Below the pieces are notes generated by a model that did not search any database, was not told the origin of the DNA, and was given only the letters and a program-made list of their open reading frames with translations. 58,895 nucleotides of DNA from Anaeromonas gelatinilytica. GTDB taxonomy: Bacteria; Bacillota; Clostridia; Tissierellales; SIT17. The translations under genes and the position numbers were made by a program. The stretch lies in the NCBI RefSeq assembly GCF_016820635.1, contig NZ_WSFU01000054.1, positions 1 to 58,895 on the forward strand. Direction: 5' to 3'. Below are positions 9,715 through 21,200 of the stretch, piece by piece. Numbering within the stretch: the first letter of the stretch is position 1; every line of letters begins with the position of its first letter.

Positions 9715-11094
9715 TTATTCCATTGGTTTCAATTCAGCTATAAAATGCCTTAATACTTTTGGCTCATAAGTAAATTCATAACCTTTTAGTTCATCTTTTC
9801 TTTTATTTATATTTTTAAATGCTTCTACTATAACATCCATATGATTATTAGTATATACCCTTCTAGGAATAGTTAATCTTAATAATTCTAATGGTGATTC
9901 TAACTGTTCATTTGTATCTGGATCTCTACCTAACAAAAATGACCCTATTTCTACAGCTCTTATTCCTGCTTCCCTATATAATTCTACACATAATGCTTGA
10001 GCTGGAAATTGATGATATGGTATATGAGGAAGCATTTTCTTAGCATCAACAAATACAGCATGACCTCCCACAGGTTTTTGAATAGGTATTCCTGCTTCAT
10101 CTAATTTTTTACCTAAATATTCTACTTGGCCTATTCTAGATTGTAAATAATCTTCCTCTATTACTTCTCTAAGCCCTCTAGCTAATGCTTCCATATCTCT
10201 TCCTGATAAACCGCCATATGTTGGAAATCCTTCTATTGGTATGACATTCTGTCTTACTCCACTAAAAAGTTCTTCATCATCTTTAATCGCTATCATTCCA
10301 CCCATATTTACTATTCCATCTTTCTTAGCACTCATAGTAAGTCCTTCTCCATAGAAGAACATCTCTTTAATTATTTCTTTTATACTTTTATTTGCATATC
10401 CATCTTCTCTTTTCTTAATGAAATATGCATTTTCCGCAAATCTAGCCGCATCAAAAAATACTCTTAATCCATATTTATCTGCAATTTTTTTAACATTCTT
10501 TATATTTTCCATGGATACAGGTTGTCCTCCAGCACTATTACAAGTCACTGTTATGATTATGAATGCACAGTTTTCTACACCCTTTTCATTAATAAATACT
10601 TCTAATTTATCTATATCAAAATTACCTTTAAAAGGATGTTCTGTTTGAGTATCATAGGCATCATCAACAACTAAATTTACAGCTCTACCACCTTTTAATT
10701 CAATATGAGCTTTTGTTGTATCAAAGTGCATATTTCCCAAAACATATTGTCCTTTCTTTATTAATAAAGGAAATAAAACGTTTTCTGCACCTCGCCCTTG
10801 ATGAGTAGGAACAAAATAATTATATCCTATTATATCTTTTATATTATCCTTAAGATTATAATAATTCTTACTTCCTGCATAGGCCTCATCTCCTAGCATT
10901 AAACCAGCCCATTGATTATCACTCATAGCTCCAGTACCACTATCGGTTATTAAATCAATGAATACATCTTCACTTTTTAAAGCAAATTGATTATATCCTA
11001 CTTCTTTTATCTTTCTTTCCCTTTCTTCTTTTGATATAAGTTTAATAGGTTCTACCATTTTAATCTTATATGGCTCTGCCATATTTTCATACAT
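9715..11094 (-). CDS. tnaA: Tryptophanase (tryptophan indole-lyase)
   Basis: A PLP enzyme that cleaves tryptophan to indole, pyruvate and ammonia, in the cytosol; 459 residues. The PLP lysine lies in [30 protein letters not shown] and GGQPVS are common to tryptophanase and tyrosine phenol-lyase. The C-terminal segment [17 protein letters not shown] and the [12 protein letters not shown] stretch match tryptophanase; tyrosine phenol-lyase has an arginine-containing, different sequence there. No TnaC-like leader is present in the 112 bases upstream. It follows a sensor kinase gene on the same strand. The start is the ATG after GGGGGAG. Confidence 0.93.
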   Translation of the reverse strand: MYENMAEPYKIKMVEPIKLISKEERERKIKEVGYNQFALKSEDVFIDLITDSGTGAMSDNQWAGLMLGDEAYAGSKNYYNLKDNIKDIIGYNYFVPTHQGRGAENVLFPLLIKKGQYVLGNMHFDTTKAHIELKGGRAVNLVVDDAYDTQTEHPFKGNFDIDKLEVFINEKGVENCAFIIITVTCNSAGGQPVSMENIKNVKKIADKYGLRVFFDAARFAENAYFIKKREDGYANKSIKEIIKEMFFYGEGLTMSAKKDGIVNMGGMIAIKDDEELFSGVRQNVIPIEGFPTYGGLSGRDMEALARGLREVIEEDYLQSRIGQVEYLGKKLDEAGIPIQKPVGGHAVFVDAKKMLPHIPYHQFPAQALCVELYREAGIRAVEIGSFLLGRDPDTNEQLESPLELLRLTIPRRVYTNNHMDVIVEAFKNINKRKDELKGYEFTYEPKVLRHFIAELKPME

Positions 11095-11206
11095 TGGAAC
11101 TCCCCCTTTATTATAATTTTTTAAATATTCTATTATTATGAATATTCTTTCTATACGATTATATTCTATAATTCCTTTAAAACTCCTTTATTTATTAATT
11201 TAAAAT

Positions 11207-13432
11207 TTATATTTGATTTATATCGGAAAATTCTATATTTGTTATGTGTTCCAATTCTTTCTTTGTTCTCTTAACTGTAGCCAACTCTTTACTTTCTATT
11301 TTTTTATCTGGTAAAGATACTATAAACTCTGTACCTTTTCCCTCTACACTATAAACGCTTATTGTTCCTTCCATTTTTTCAACAAGAATCTTTACTAAAT
11401 TAAGTCCTAAACCAGTTCCTTCACCAACCCTTGATAAAGTACTATCTACTATGGTGAACTTTTTGAATATTTTCTTCAATTGGTCTTTTGCAATACCAAT
11501 TCCTGTATCTTTAACAGATATACATATATTATTTTTACTTTTAAAAATATTTACTAATATTTTACCCCCTTCTGGAGTAAATTTAGTAGCATTTGATAAT
11601 AGATTTAATAATATTCTTTCATACTTTTCAACATCTAAAGCGATAATTTTTTCCTCAAATTCAGTATCAAAAATCACTTGAATCTTTTTACTATCAGTTA
11701 AATGAGTAATTGAATTGGCCAATTCTTCAGAAAAACTTACTATATCAAAATTAACCATATTCAATTTTAAATATCCCGCTTCTGATTTTTGTATATCTAA
11801 AAAATTATTTATTAATCTTAACAATCTATATGAATTAATCTGTATTTTCTCAATATGTCCAACAGCATTTAATTTTAATTCTTTTCTATATTTATCTGTT
11901 AGCAATAATTGAGAAGCCGCTATAATTATATTTGCTGGTGATCTTAATTCATGAGAAATTATTGAAAAAAATTGATCTTTAGCTTTAAGAAATTTAAATT
12001 CTTCTGTTATATCTACTCCAGCAATAACAACAGTTTTAAGATTATTATTTTTATCATATAATGGAGTTTCACTCAATTTTAATGTTTTTATAGATCCATC
12101 ACATAATTTAATATCTACTTGTTTTGAATCTAAAAAGTTTTTATGTTTAAATCTACGTATCATAGTATTTATTGCTTCATTATTAAGCTCAAATAAAGTT
12201 TTACTATTAATTTCATCTAAAGATAATTTTTCACCTGCAAACTTATTGATTAATTCTTTACCATACATGTTTATGTACTTAATCTCTAGATTTGGATAAG
12301 TAGTAACAACCACTGGAATATGAAATCTGTCTAAGACATCTACAAATAATTTATCTTTTTCTTTTATCTCTGTAATATCATTTATAGTTTCTAGCCATCC
12401 AACTATATCATGATCTTTTTTAATTGGCTCTACATTTATATTGTAATGTCTTAATTCATCTCCCTTAGATATTGTTGCTACTCCTATTTTTCCTTTTTCA
12501 TCAATTCTTTTTCTTTCTCTTAAATATTCATATACTACTTCTTTTCCATCCCATTTATTATCAAAATGTTTAAACTCCTTATCAATTCTACTTTCGGAGA
12601 CTTCCCTAACTATGTCCACATATTTTTCATTTGCATCAAGAATCGTCTCTCCATCATGAGAATAATAAGCAGTTCCAGTATAGTGTTGATTAAAAGTTGC
12701 ATTTAACAGCATATTTCTATTCTTATATTTTTTAATTAATTTTAAAAATTTATCATTAACAAAAGCATAATCCTCTAAAGATCTACTATATTGATTATTC
12801 ACACTATTATTATCGATATAATCCATTCTTTTCAATTCTCTTTCTGTACCATTACATATCATCACTAATGTATTATAATAATATATTACATTTTCTTTAT
12901 CAGGTATAGTTATATCTAAAATACAAAATAAATTTCCCTTAGCATCATGAATAGGAACGGATATTTGAGATAAATTTTTTCTGTTTTTCAAATATTGTTC
13001 ATATCCTTCAATGATAATAGTCTTATCTAATAAGTAGGCCTCTCCTGGCCCATTAGTTCCCATTACTTTATTTTTCCAACAAGTCCCCCTTATCAATCCT
13101 ATTTCCCTTAAACAGGATATATAGTCTTTATGTCCCCATTGATGAATTAAATAGCATTGTCTATCAAATAAATTAATCGCCAATTGATCACATTCTATTG
13201 AATTAGCCAATAATATATTTGCATAAGAACTAATTATTTTTATAACTTCGTCATATTCTTTCATGATTTTCTTGAATTCTTGTTTAGTATATTCTATTGT
13301 TTTTCCAGAGTCACCACTCTTAATTCCATAAGATTTCGAGCTTGCCCAACTTTTCTTAACTAAAGGATTAATTTCTTTTTCCATTATATTACTTTTTGTC
13401 ATATCTTCACAATTTTGATATTTAGAATCCAT
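11207..13432 (-). CDS. Sensor histidine kinase with AcoR-type GAF and PAS domains
   Basis: A 741-residue soluble kinase with no membrane segment. Residues about 50-190 resemble the GAF sensor of sigma-54 activators such as AcoR/DhaR (GTCWKNKVMGTNGPGEA, then VPIHDAKGNLFCILDI). Two PAS-like regions follow (about 240-370 and 370-490). The H-box is FFSIISHELRSP (about 508-519) and the ATPase boxes are LLNLLSNATKFTPEGG, VKDTGIGIA and GEGTGLGLNLVK. The frame begins further upstream, but the ATG at 13432 is preceded by AGGAGGGATAAA and is chosen. No response regulator is adjacent. It lies 112 bases before tnaA, so the two could share a transcript; the ligand is unknown. Confidence 0.88.
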   Translation of the reverse strand: MDSKYQNCEDMTKSNIMEKEINPLVKKSWASSKSYGIKSGDSGKTIEYTKQEFKKIMKEYDEVIKIISSYANILLANSIECDQLAINLFDRQCYLIHQWGHKDYISCLREIGLIRGTCWKNKVMGTNGPGEAYLLDKTIIIEGYEQYLKNRKNLSQISVPIHDAKGNLFCILDITIPDKENVIYYYNTLVMICNGTERELKRMDYIDNNSVNNQYSRSLEDYAFVNDKFLKLIKKYKNRNMLLNATFNQHYTGTAYYSHDGETILDANEKYVDIVREVSESRIDKEFKHFDNKWDGKEVVYEYLRERKRIDEKGKIGVATISKGDELRHYNINVEPIKKDHDIVGWLETINDITEIKEKDKLFVDVLDRFHIPVVVTTYPNLEIKYINMYGKELINKFAGEKLSLDEINSKTLFELNNEAINTMIRRFKHKNFLDSKQVDIKLCDGSIKTLKLSETPLYDKNNNLKTVVIAGVDITEEFKFLKAKDQFFSIISHELRSPANIIIAASQLLLTDKYRKELKLNAVGHIEKIQINSYRLLRLINNFLDIQKSEAGYLKLNMVNFDIVSFSEELANSITHLTDSKKIQVIFDTEFEEKIIALDVEKYERILLNLLSNATKFTPEGGKILVNIFKSKNNICISVKDTGIGIAKDQLKKIFKKFTIVDSTLSRVGEGTGLGLNLVKILVEKMEGTISVYSVEGKGTEFIVSLPDKKIESKELATVKRTKKELEHITNIEFSDINQI

Positions 13433-13564
13433 TTTATCCCTCCTATACCCCATATAACTAATTATACATAAACATTCAAAAACCCTTTTTATTAACATAA
13501 TTATTCCAAAATTTTTAATGTAAAATGCGAACATAAAAGGTATTATTATGATTTAAAAGACTAA

Positions 13565-13596
13565 AAAAAGATATTAGCTTTTACTAATATCTTTTT
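13565..13596 (-). terminator. Terminator overlapping the end of yvcK
   Basis: On the minus strand AAAGATATTAG pairs with CTAATATCTTT across a short loop, followed by TTTTTTT. The yvcK stop codon lies inside the 3' arm. It closes the murB-rapZ-yvcK transcript and separates it from the histidine kinase gene. Confidence 0.85.
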
Positions 13597-14887
13597 TAAA
13601 ATTCAAGAAATTTAGTTTAGACATTCTACTACCTTGATACAAATTACTTATTATTTCCGTTAATTTTTCAGCATCATGTCTTATATAATCCTTTTTAATA
13701 TCAATTAATTTATCTTCTATTATATTAATATCTTTTTCTTTTAAATATTCTTTATCATCACTATTTAATAAGACAGGAGATGCTCCATCTAATGAATATC
13801 TTTTCAATATATTTTTCGGTAAGCTTTCATTATTTGTTATAACATAATCAATTATTTTTTCACTACTATGTTTAATAATAGCTTCCACATGATCTTTTAC
13901 TGAATATCCATCTGTTTCACCAGGTTGAGTCATAACATTATTTATATATATCTTAGTAGCTTTAGACTTTTCTAATTCTTTAGTTATGTTTTCAACCAAT
14001 AAATTAGGGATTACACTAGTATATAGACTACCAGGTCCTAACAATATAATATCTGCTTCTCGAATTTTATTAATAGTTTCATTCAAAGGTTTAAGTTTCT
14101 GAGGCTTTAAGAACACCTTTTCTATTCTGCTTTTTATTTTTTCATTTGTTACTGTAATATTTGATTCACCCTTAATTACTTTACCGTTTTCTAACTTGGC
14201 ATATAATGTAGTATCTTGTAAAGTCATTGGCAATACTTCTCCAGAAACCGCCAATACATTAGACATTTCTTTCACTGCCATCTCAAAATTACCATATATA
14301 CCATTCATTGCAGCTATAAATAAATTTCCAAAATTCTGCCCCTTTAAATTTCCTTCTGTAAATCTATACTGAATTAATTTTTCCATCGTCGGCTCAGTAT
14401 CTGCCAGTGCTAATATACAATTTCTAATATCACCGGGAGGTAACATACCTAAATCTTCTCTAAGTATTCCTGAACCTCCTCCATCATCTGCAACAGTAAC
14501 TACAGCAGTAATATTCGCAGTATAATTTTTTAGACCCCTTAATAATACAGATAATCCAGTTCCACCTCCTAAAACTACTATCTTAGGACCTTTATCTAAT
14601 ATTTTTTCTTTGTTAATCATATAAGCTACTGAATTCTTACTTAAATCCACTTCATATTTATGTTTATTAACTACTCCTAATATTGTGCTAAGTCCATTTT
14701 TAACTGAAATAATTAAAAAAACAATCCCTATACTACTAATAATTATATAAGTATATGACTTATCCATATTAAGACCTATTCTATTATAAATAGAAGACAG
14801 CCCTAAAGATAATAAAAAAATTCCTATTATACTTAAAACAATCCATCTTTTTAATCCCATTTTTATTTTATTCTTATTTATCTTCAT
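13574..14887 (-). CDS. yvcK: YvcK/CofD-like gluconeogenesis factor
   Basis: A 437-residue protein with two N-terminal membrane segments (about residues 13-55), then a CofD-like Rossmann domain beginning KIVVLGGGTGLSVLLRGLK and containing TVADDGGGSGILREDL, PPGDIRNCILAL and LLGPGSLYTSVIPNLLV. In Bacillus YvcK binds UDP-sugars and is needed for growth on gluconeogenic carbon and for correct cell shape. The frame extends upstream over the rapZ stop, but the ATG at 14887 follows AAGGA at five bases and is one base after the rapZ stop region. It is the last gene of murB-rapZ-yvcK here. Confidence 0.94.
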   Translation of the reverse strand: MKINKNKIKMGLKRWIVLSIIGIFLLSLGLSSIYNRIGLNMDKSYTYIIISSIGIVFLIISVKNGLSTILGVVNKHKYEVDLSKNSVAYMINKEKILDKGPKIVVLGGGTGLSVLLRGLKNYTANITAVVTVADDGGGSGILREDLGMLPPGDIRNCILALADTEPTMEKLIQYRFTEGNLKGQNFGNLFIAAMNGIYGNFEMAVKEMSNVLAVSGEVLPMTLQDTTLYAKLENGKVIKGESNITVTNEKIKSRIEKVFLKPQKLKPLNETINKIREADIILLGPGSLYTSVIPNLLVENITKELEKSKATKIYINNVMTQPGETDGYSVKDHVEAIIKHSSEKIIDYVITNNESLPKNILKRYSLDGASPVLLNSDDKEYLKEKDINIIEDKLIDIKKDYIRHDAEKLTEIISNLYQGSRMSKLNFLNFKKDISKS

Positions 14888-14888
14888 A

Positions 14889-15758
14889 TTATTCCTTCTC
14901 AATAACTTCATTACTATCTCTATGTTTAATCATGGTCTTAAAATTATTATTCTTTAAATGCTGATACAATTCATTAGCTATAGTTACAGACCTATGCTTT
15001 CCTCCAGTGCATCCAATAGCTACAATTAACTGACTTTTTCCTTCCTTCATATAATAAGGAATTAAAAAGGTAATCATATCTGTTAGTTTATCTAAAAAAT
15101 CTTTAGATTGTTTCCAATCCATCACATAATCTCTTACTTTTTTATCATTACCAGTGAGTTCTCTTAGTTTATCTATATAATGAGGATTGGGAAGAAACCT
15201 TACATCAAAAACTAAATCTGCATCTAAAGGTATTCCATGTTTAAATCCAAAGGATACTACTGATGTGGTAAAATTATCCTTTTTCTCACCTTCCATGAAA
15301 ATATTTTTTATTTCTTCCTTCAACATACCCAAAGTAAAGTCACTAGTATCTAAAACATAATCAGATTTTTGTCTGATTTCAGTTAATCTTTCCCTTTCCT
15401 TTTCAATACCATCAACTATTTGTCCATTAGGAGATAGAGGATGTGGTCTTCTTAATTCTTTATATCTTTTAATCAAAATCTCATCAGATGCATCTAAAAA
15501 CATTATTTTATAATTGTATCCATAATTTTTAAGTTTACTTAGATTCTCAAAAAGATCATCAAAAAACTCTCCACCTCTTATATCAACAACTAATGCTACT
15601 TCTTTAACTTTTCCCATAGATTGATAACATAATTCGGCAAATTTAGGAAGTAATGATGGTGGCAGGTTGTCCATACAATAAAACCCTATATCTTCCATCA
15701 CTTTTATAGCTTGACTTTTTCCTGCTCCAGATAATCCTGTAATTATAACAAATCCCAT
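14889..15758 (-). CDS. rapZ: RNase adapter/nucleotide-binding protein RapZ (YvcJ)
   Basis: A 289-residue P-loop protein ([11 protein letters not shown] at residues 5-15) with the conserved C-terminal segment [16 protein letters not shown]. In E. coli RapZ directs RNase E to a small RNA controlling GlmS; in Firmicutes YvcJ hydrolyses GTP and its target is less clear. The ATG at 15758 is preceded by AGGAGGAG; an upstream in-frame ATG lacks a ribosome site. It starts 20 bases after murB and almost touches yvcK. Confidence 0.95.
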   Translation of the reverse strand: MGFVIITGLSGAGKSQAIKVMEDIGFYCMDNLPPSLLPKFAELCYQSMGKVKEVALVVDIRGGEFFDDLFENLSKLKNYGYNYKIMFLDASDEILIKRYKELRRPHPLSPNGQIVDGIEKERERLTEIRQKSDYVLDTSDFTLGMLKEEIKNIFMEGEKKDNFTTSVVSFGFKHGIPLDADLVFDVRFLPNPHYIDKLRELTGNDKKVRDYVMDWKQSKDFLDKLTDMITFLIPYYMKEGKSQLIVAIGCTGGKHRSVTIANELYQHLKNNNFKTMIKHRDSNEVIEKE

Positions 15759-15777
15759 ATTATCTCCTCCTAAGATG

Positions 15778-16692
15778 TTATTCTTCACCTACTATTAATA
15801 CTTCTCTTTCAAGCTCTACTCCATGTTTATCCTTTACTGTCTTTTGTATTGTTCTTATTAAAGTCAATACATCCTCGCATGTGGCATTCCCTAAATTCAC
15901 AACAAATCCACAATGTTTTTCTGACACTTGAGCATCATTATATCTTACACCTCTTAGACCTGAAACATCTATTAATCTTCCAGCATAATCTCCTTCAGGT
16001 CTTTTAAATGTACTTCCTGCACTAGGAAGATGCAATGGCTGTTTATTATTTCTTCTTTTAGTATAATCATCAATGGATTTTTTTATTTCATCATAATCTC
16101 CCTTTTCAAATTCCATATCTACTTCTACTACTAAAAGTGGCTCTTCATGAATTCTACTATGTCTATATCCAAATTGCATTTCTTCTCTAGAATACACTAT
16201 AATATTTCCATCTCCATCTATACACTTTACCTTTCTTATCACATCCTTAAGTTCATTTCCATAAGCTCCTGCATTCATTGTTACTCCACCACCTAAAGAT
16301 CCTGGAATACCACTAGCTCCTTCTAATCCTGTAAGAGAATTCTGTAAGGCTAATTTTGCAACTTTAGATACTTTGGCTCCAGCTTCAGCAATAATTCTAT
16401 TTCCTTCTACCTTTATATGACTTAAATTCTCATCTATTTTGATAATTACTCCTCTTATACCCTTATCCCTGACTAACAAATTAGTTCCATTTCCTAATAC
16501 AAAATAATCTATATCAGTATCATTACAAAACTTAATTATATTTGATATCTCACTGATGCTCTTTGGAAATATCATTATATCTGCCGGACCACCTATCTTA
16601 AAAAATGTATGCTCTTTCATCAACACATTTCTTTTCATAATCACATTTTTAAATTCTTTATTTAACAGTTCAAATATTTTATCATTATTCAA
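15778..16692 (-). CDS. murB: UDP-N-acetylenolpyruvoylglucosamine reductase
   Basis: An FAD enzyme that reduces UDP-GlcNAc-enolpyruvate to UDP-MurNAc in peptidoglycan precursor synthesis; 304 residues. FAD-binding motifs are [21 protein letters not shown] and [21 protein letters not shown]. The proton-donor serine lies in SAGSTFKRP, and the substrate-binding region is [13 protein letters not shown]. The length and motif order fit the short Gram-positive MurB. A TTG at 16692, nine bases after AGGAG, is the start. It heads the murB-rapZ-yvcK group. Confidence 0.96.
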   Translation of the reverse strand: MNNDKIFELLNKEFKNVIMKRNVLMKEHTFFKIGGPADIMIFPKSISEISNIIKFCNDTDIDYFVLGNGTNLLVRDKGIRGVIIKIDENLSHIKVEGNRIIAEAGAKVSKVAKLALQNSLTGLEGASGIPGSLGGGVTMNAGAYGNELKDVIRKVKCIDGDGNIIVYSREEMQFGYRHSRIHEEPLLVVEVDMEFEKGDYDEIKKSIDDYTKRRNNKQPLHLPSAGSTFKRPEGDYAGRLIDVSGLRGVRYNDAQVSEKHCGFVVNLGNATCEDVLTLIRTIQKTVKDKHGVELEREVLIVGEE

Positions 16693-16810
16693 TTATATCA
16701 ACTCCTGTATATAAAATAACAATTATTTTAAATAAATTATTAACTAATCTAAAATAACATAATATAAAATAATTATTTATACGTAACTATTGTACCATAA
16801 AATTTATAAA

Positions 16811-18133
16811 TTAATCTTCCAAAAGTAAATTTATCTGGTTATTAGATTCTTTTAATGCTTCTTCAGATGTCTTTTCACCTATTATAGCTAATCGAATTTG
16901 ATTTTGTATAATTCTATCCATTTCTCTCCATTTTTTATGCCTAGGAACCCCTCTTGAATATTTCATATAATTATTAAATTTCTTCATTTCAGGATTATTT
17001 GGATAGAGATTTTCTATATCTTTTCTTACAGAAAATACTCCCATATTCTTTAATTTTAATTGATTTTCCCTTGCTATAATAGACTTTAATAATTCAACAC
17101 ATAATTCTAATTTTTTTTCTTTTTCTTGTTTTTTTATACCATAGGCTGCTACTGAATTATTTAATAAACTAGGTATTTTATTGTTTCCAATTGGATAATT
17201 AACTACCATAAAATTAAAACCTTCACCAGATTTTTTTAATTCATCTAATATTATACAAGCCCATGAACCAGTAGGATAAGCTGCAATATTTTTATCTTTA
17301 TAAAATTTCGTCCAGCTTTCATTTTCATTATCAATTCCAAAACTTTCAGGTGTTACTTTATATTTATATTTTAAATCTACTACTTTTTCAAGTCCAGATA
17401 ATGCTTTTTCACCATTAAAAACATATCTATTACCTTGTTCGTTTAATACATTTCCTCCATCAGAAAGTAAAAATCCCCATAAATTATACTTATTTGATTC
17501 TATAAAAGAAGTAAAACCATAGTGATCGACTTCCCCATCTTCATCTCCATCAAAAGTAAGCTTCTTCATCTTTTCTACAAATTCTTTATAAGTCCAATTT
17601 CCATCTTTAGGAGGTTTAACTCTCTTTTCAGTAAACAAATCTAAATTAAGATATACTCCATACGTAGTCATCATAAAAGGAATTCCATATATTTCTCCAT
17701 CTTTAGTTACTGCTTCTAAAGTCTGATATCTAAATGTATCTTTTCCAATTTCATCTATATATACATTTAAAGGTTCCAATATATCTTTATCCATATACTC
17801 ATATTCAGTTGCAACTGGAGAAATATCTGGTAATGTAGAAGTATTTAATGCTGCTTCTAATTTTGCTGGGCCTTTTTTCCAGTCCAAAGGTTCAAACTCT
17901 ACATAAACTCCAGGATGGTTTTTCTCAAATTCCTCAATAATATCTGTAATCCAATTGTATCTAGTGCCCTTTTCGATATCTAATCTAGGATAATCCCACA
18001 TTGTTATAATACCTTTCCATGGCTCTTCCCTTTTATGCAAATTTTCATTATCTTTTATTATCAACATATATATAGGCCATATTATAATAAATATTATAAT
18101 TATTAATCTAAATATTTTTTTAGTCCATTTCAA
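16811..18133 (-). CDS. Extracellular solute-binding protein, membrane-anchored and without adjacent permeases
   Basis: A 440-residue family 1 solute-binding protein of the sugar-binding type (TMWDYPRLD, LNTSTLPDISPVA, TGSWACIILDELKKSGEGF, NNSVAAYGIKK). The N-terminus KKIFRLIIIIFIIIWPIYMLII is a single hydrophobic helix with no lipobox cysteine and no clear cleavage site, so it is probably an anchored extracytoplasmic protein. No ABC permease or ATPase gene is near. The TTG start at 18133 follows GGGGGTG. It lies between the PFOR terminator and murB. Its ligand is unknown; a carbohydrate is a guess from family membership. Confidence 0.85.
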   Translation of the reverse strand: MKWTKKIFRLIIIIFIIIWPIYMLIIKDNENLHKREEPWKGIITMWDYPRLDIEKGTRYNWITDIIEEFEKNHPGVYVEFEPLDWKKGPAKLEAALNTSTLPDISPVATEYEYMDKDILEPLNVYIDEIGKDTFRYQTLEAVTKDGEIYGIPFMMTTYGVYLNLDLFTEKRVKPPKDGNWTYKEFVEKMKKLTFDGDEDGEVDHYGFTSFIESNKYNLWGFLLSDGGNVLNEQGNRYVFNGEKALSGLEKVVDLKYKYKVTPESFGIDNENESWTKFYKDKNIAAYPTGSWACIILDELKKSGEGFNFMVVNYPIGNNKIPSLLNNSVAAYGIKKQEKEKKLELCVELLKSIIARENQLKLKNMGVFSVRKDIENLYPNNPEMKKFNNYMKYSRGVPRHKKWREMDRIIQNQIRLAIIGEKTSEEALKESNNQINLLLED

Positions 18134-18189
18134 AATGTTTCACCCCCATATATAAATATTCTATAATAAGGATGTTTATGAAAAGGAAA

Positions 18190-18222
18190 AAGAAAAGGAT
18201 GATGAAATTAATCATCATCCCT
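18190..18222 (-). terminator. Terminator after the PFOR gene
   Basis: GGATGATG and CATCATCC form a perfect stem on the minus strand with an 8-base loop, followed by a T-rich stretch (TTTTCTTTTT). It begins 12 bases after the stop codon. Confidence 0.85.
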
Positions 18223-18233
18223 TAATTTTAGAA

Positions 18234-21200
18234 TTAATATTCCATTTCAGCCATTCTCTTATAATTAGCGTATCTTTCTTTTGCATCTTCCTCAGCATGA
18301 TTAAATAATTCTTCTGCAATCTCTGGGAATGTTTTTGCTAAAGAAGTATATCTAACTTCGCTCATTAAGAAATCTCTAAATGAAGATTTTGGTTCTTTAG
18401 AATCAAGGGTGAATGGATTCTTTCCTTGTTCTTTAAGCTCTGGATTATATCTATATAAATGCCAGTATCCAGCTTCTACAGCATTCTTTTCTTGCTCTTG
18501 GGATTTACCCATACCAGCTTTAATACCATGATTTATACATGGTGCATAAGCAATAATTATTGAAGGTCCATTATAACTTTCAGCTTCAACTAATGCCTTC
18601 ATAAACTGATTCTTATTAGCTCCCATTGCAACTTGAGCAACATATACATAGCCATAAGTTGTTGCTATCATTCCTAAATCTTTCTTCTTAGTTTTCTTGC
18701 CTGAAGCAGCAAACTTAGCAACTGCTGCTGTTGGAGTAGCTTTTGAAGATTGCCCACCAGTATTTGAATATACTTCTGTATCAAATACTAATATATTTAC
18801 ATCTTCTCCTGAAGCAAGTACATGGTCTAATCCACCATAACCAATATCATATGCCCATCCATCTCCACCAACAATCCACATTGATTTCTTGATTAAATAA
18901 TCTTTATTTTCTTCTATTTCAGTTAATATTTCTTTTGCTCTTTCATCTGTAATATTATTAGATTCAAGTATTGAAAGAATTTTTTCTGTTGCCTCTTTAG
19001 AATCATCTGCATTATTCTTTCCTTCAATCCACTCACTCATTACTGATTTAATTTCATCCGAAACATTTAATTCTATAAGCTCTTTCATTAATATCTCTAA
19101 TTTATCTCTTAATTGACTAACTGCTACAGCCATACCATAACCATACTCAGCATTATCTTCAAATAATGAATTTGCCCAAGCAGGTCCTTTACCTTCAGAA
19201 TTCATACAATAAGGAGTTGAAGGTGCTGATCCGCCCCAAATTGATGAACATCCTGTAGCATTAGCTATAATCATTCTATCTCCATATAATTGTGTTACTG
19301 CTTTCGCATAAGGAGTTTCTCCACAACCTGCACAAGCTCCTGAGAATTCTAATAGAGGTTTAGCAAATTGACTTCCCTTTACAGTATTTATATTCATTCT
19401 ATCTTTTTTCTCAGATACAGTCATTGCAAAATCCCAATTTGAAACTTCTTTTTCTGTTTGAGTCTCAATAGGTTTCATAATTAATGCTTTATCTTTAGCA
19501 GGACATATATCTGCACAGTTTCCACATCCAGTACAATCTAAAGTTGAAACCTGAATCTTATATTTTAAATCACTAAACTGCTTACCCATTGCATCAATTG
19601 TTTCAAACCCTTCTGGAGCTCTATCCATTTCGTTCTCATCAGCAAGTACTGGTCTTATAGCTGCATGAGGACAAACAAAGGAACATTGATTACATTGAAT
19701 ACAATTATCAGCTTGCCATTCTGGAACATTTACTGCAATACCTCGTTTTTCAAATGCAGCACTTCCATTTTGGAATGTTCCATCTTCAGCATCAATGAAA
19801 GAACTTACTGGTAGTAAATCTCCTTCTTGTCTATTAATTGGCTCAAGAATATTCTTAATGAAATCTGGAGCCTCTACTCCTGCTGCTACTTGACTTGCAA
19901 CAGTCTCATCTTTCCATTCTTCCTTAACTTCTATTTTTACTAATGAATCTATACCTTTTTTAACAGCTTCTTGATTCATCTTAACTATTTTTTCACCTTT
20001 TTTACCATATGACTTAACAATCGCATCATTTAAATAATCAATAGCATCATCTAAATCAATTACATCTGCTAATTTAAAGAAAGCTGACTGCATTATCATA
20101 TTAGTTCTATTTCCTAATCCTATTTCTTGTGCAATATTAGTTGCATTTATTGCATAAAATTTGATATCATTCTCTGCCATATATTTTTTCATAGTTCCTG
20201 GAAGTTTACTTTCTATTTCTTCTGGTGACCACAATGTATTTAATAAGAAAGTTCCACCTCTTTTTAATCCTTTTAATAAATCATATTTATCAACATAAGA
20301 TTGAGTAGAGCAAGAAATGAAATCTGCTTCATCTATTAGATAAGTTGATTTAATTGGATTTTTACCAAATCTTAAGTGAGATACAGTAACCCCACCAGAT
20401 TTTTTAGAATCATAAGAGAAATATCCTTGAGCATAAAGATTTGTATTATCTCCAATAATTTTTATAGCATTTTTATTAGCTCCAACCGTTCCATCGGATC
20501 CTAATCCCCAGAATTTACATCTAATAGTTCCTTCTGGAGTAGTATTAATTTCTTCTTCTACATTTAATGATGTATGAGTAACATCATCATTAATTCCTAT
20601 AGTAAATCCATTTTTAGGATTTTCTTTATTTAATTCATCAAATACTCTCTTAATTTGTGAAGGAGTAGTATCTTTAGAACCTAATCCATATCTTCCGCCT
20701 ACAATAATAGGTTGATTTTCTTCTTCATAGAATAAAGTTCTAATATCTTGATATAAAGGTTCTCCTAAAGCTCCTGGTTCTTTGGTTCTATCCAATACGG
20801 CTATCTTCTTAACTGTATTAGGTAATGCATTAAAGAAGAATTCTTTGCAGAATGGTCTATAAAGATGTACCTTTATAACTCCAATTTTTTCTCCTTTATT
20901 CATCAAGTAATCTATAGTTTCTTCTATTGTTTCTGTAACAGAACCCATAGCTACAATTACTCTCTCAGCATCTTCTGCTCCATAATAATTAAAAGGTTTA
21001 TACTCTCTTCCTACTACTTTTGACATTTCATTCATATAATCTTCTACTATCTTAGGTAATTCATCATAAAATCTATTTGAAGATTCTCTAGCTTGGAAGA
21101 ATATATCTGGATTTTGAGCAGTACCTCTTGTTACAGGTCGCTCTGAATTTAATGATCTATTTCTAAAAGCTTTAACGGCATCATAATCTACTAATTTAGC

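Noticed and set aside
9715-11094. Tyrosine phenol-lyase instead of tryptophanase
   Set aside because: The segment [15 protein letters not shown] and the [12 protein letters not shown] stretch follow tryptophanase; tyrosine phenol-lyase differs there.
11095-11206. A TnaC-type leader peptide before tnaA
   Set aside because: No start codon with ribosome site and no Trp codon-containing short ORF was found in the 112-base gap, and no terminator hairpin.
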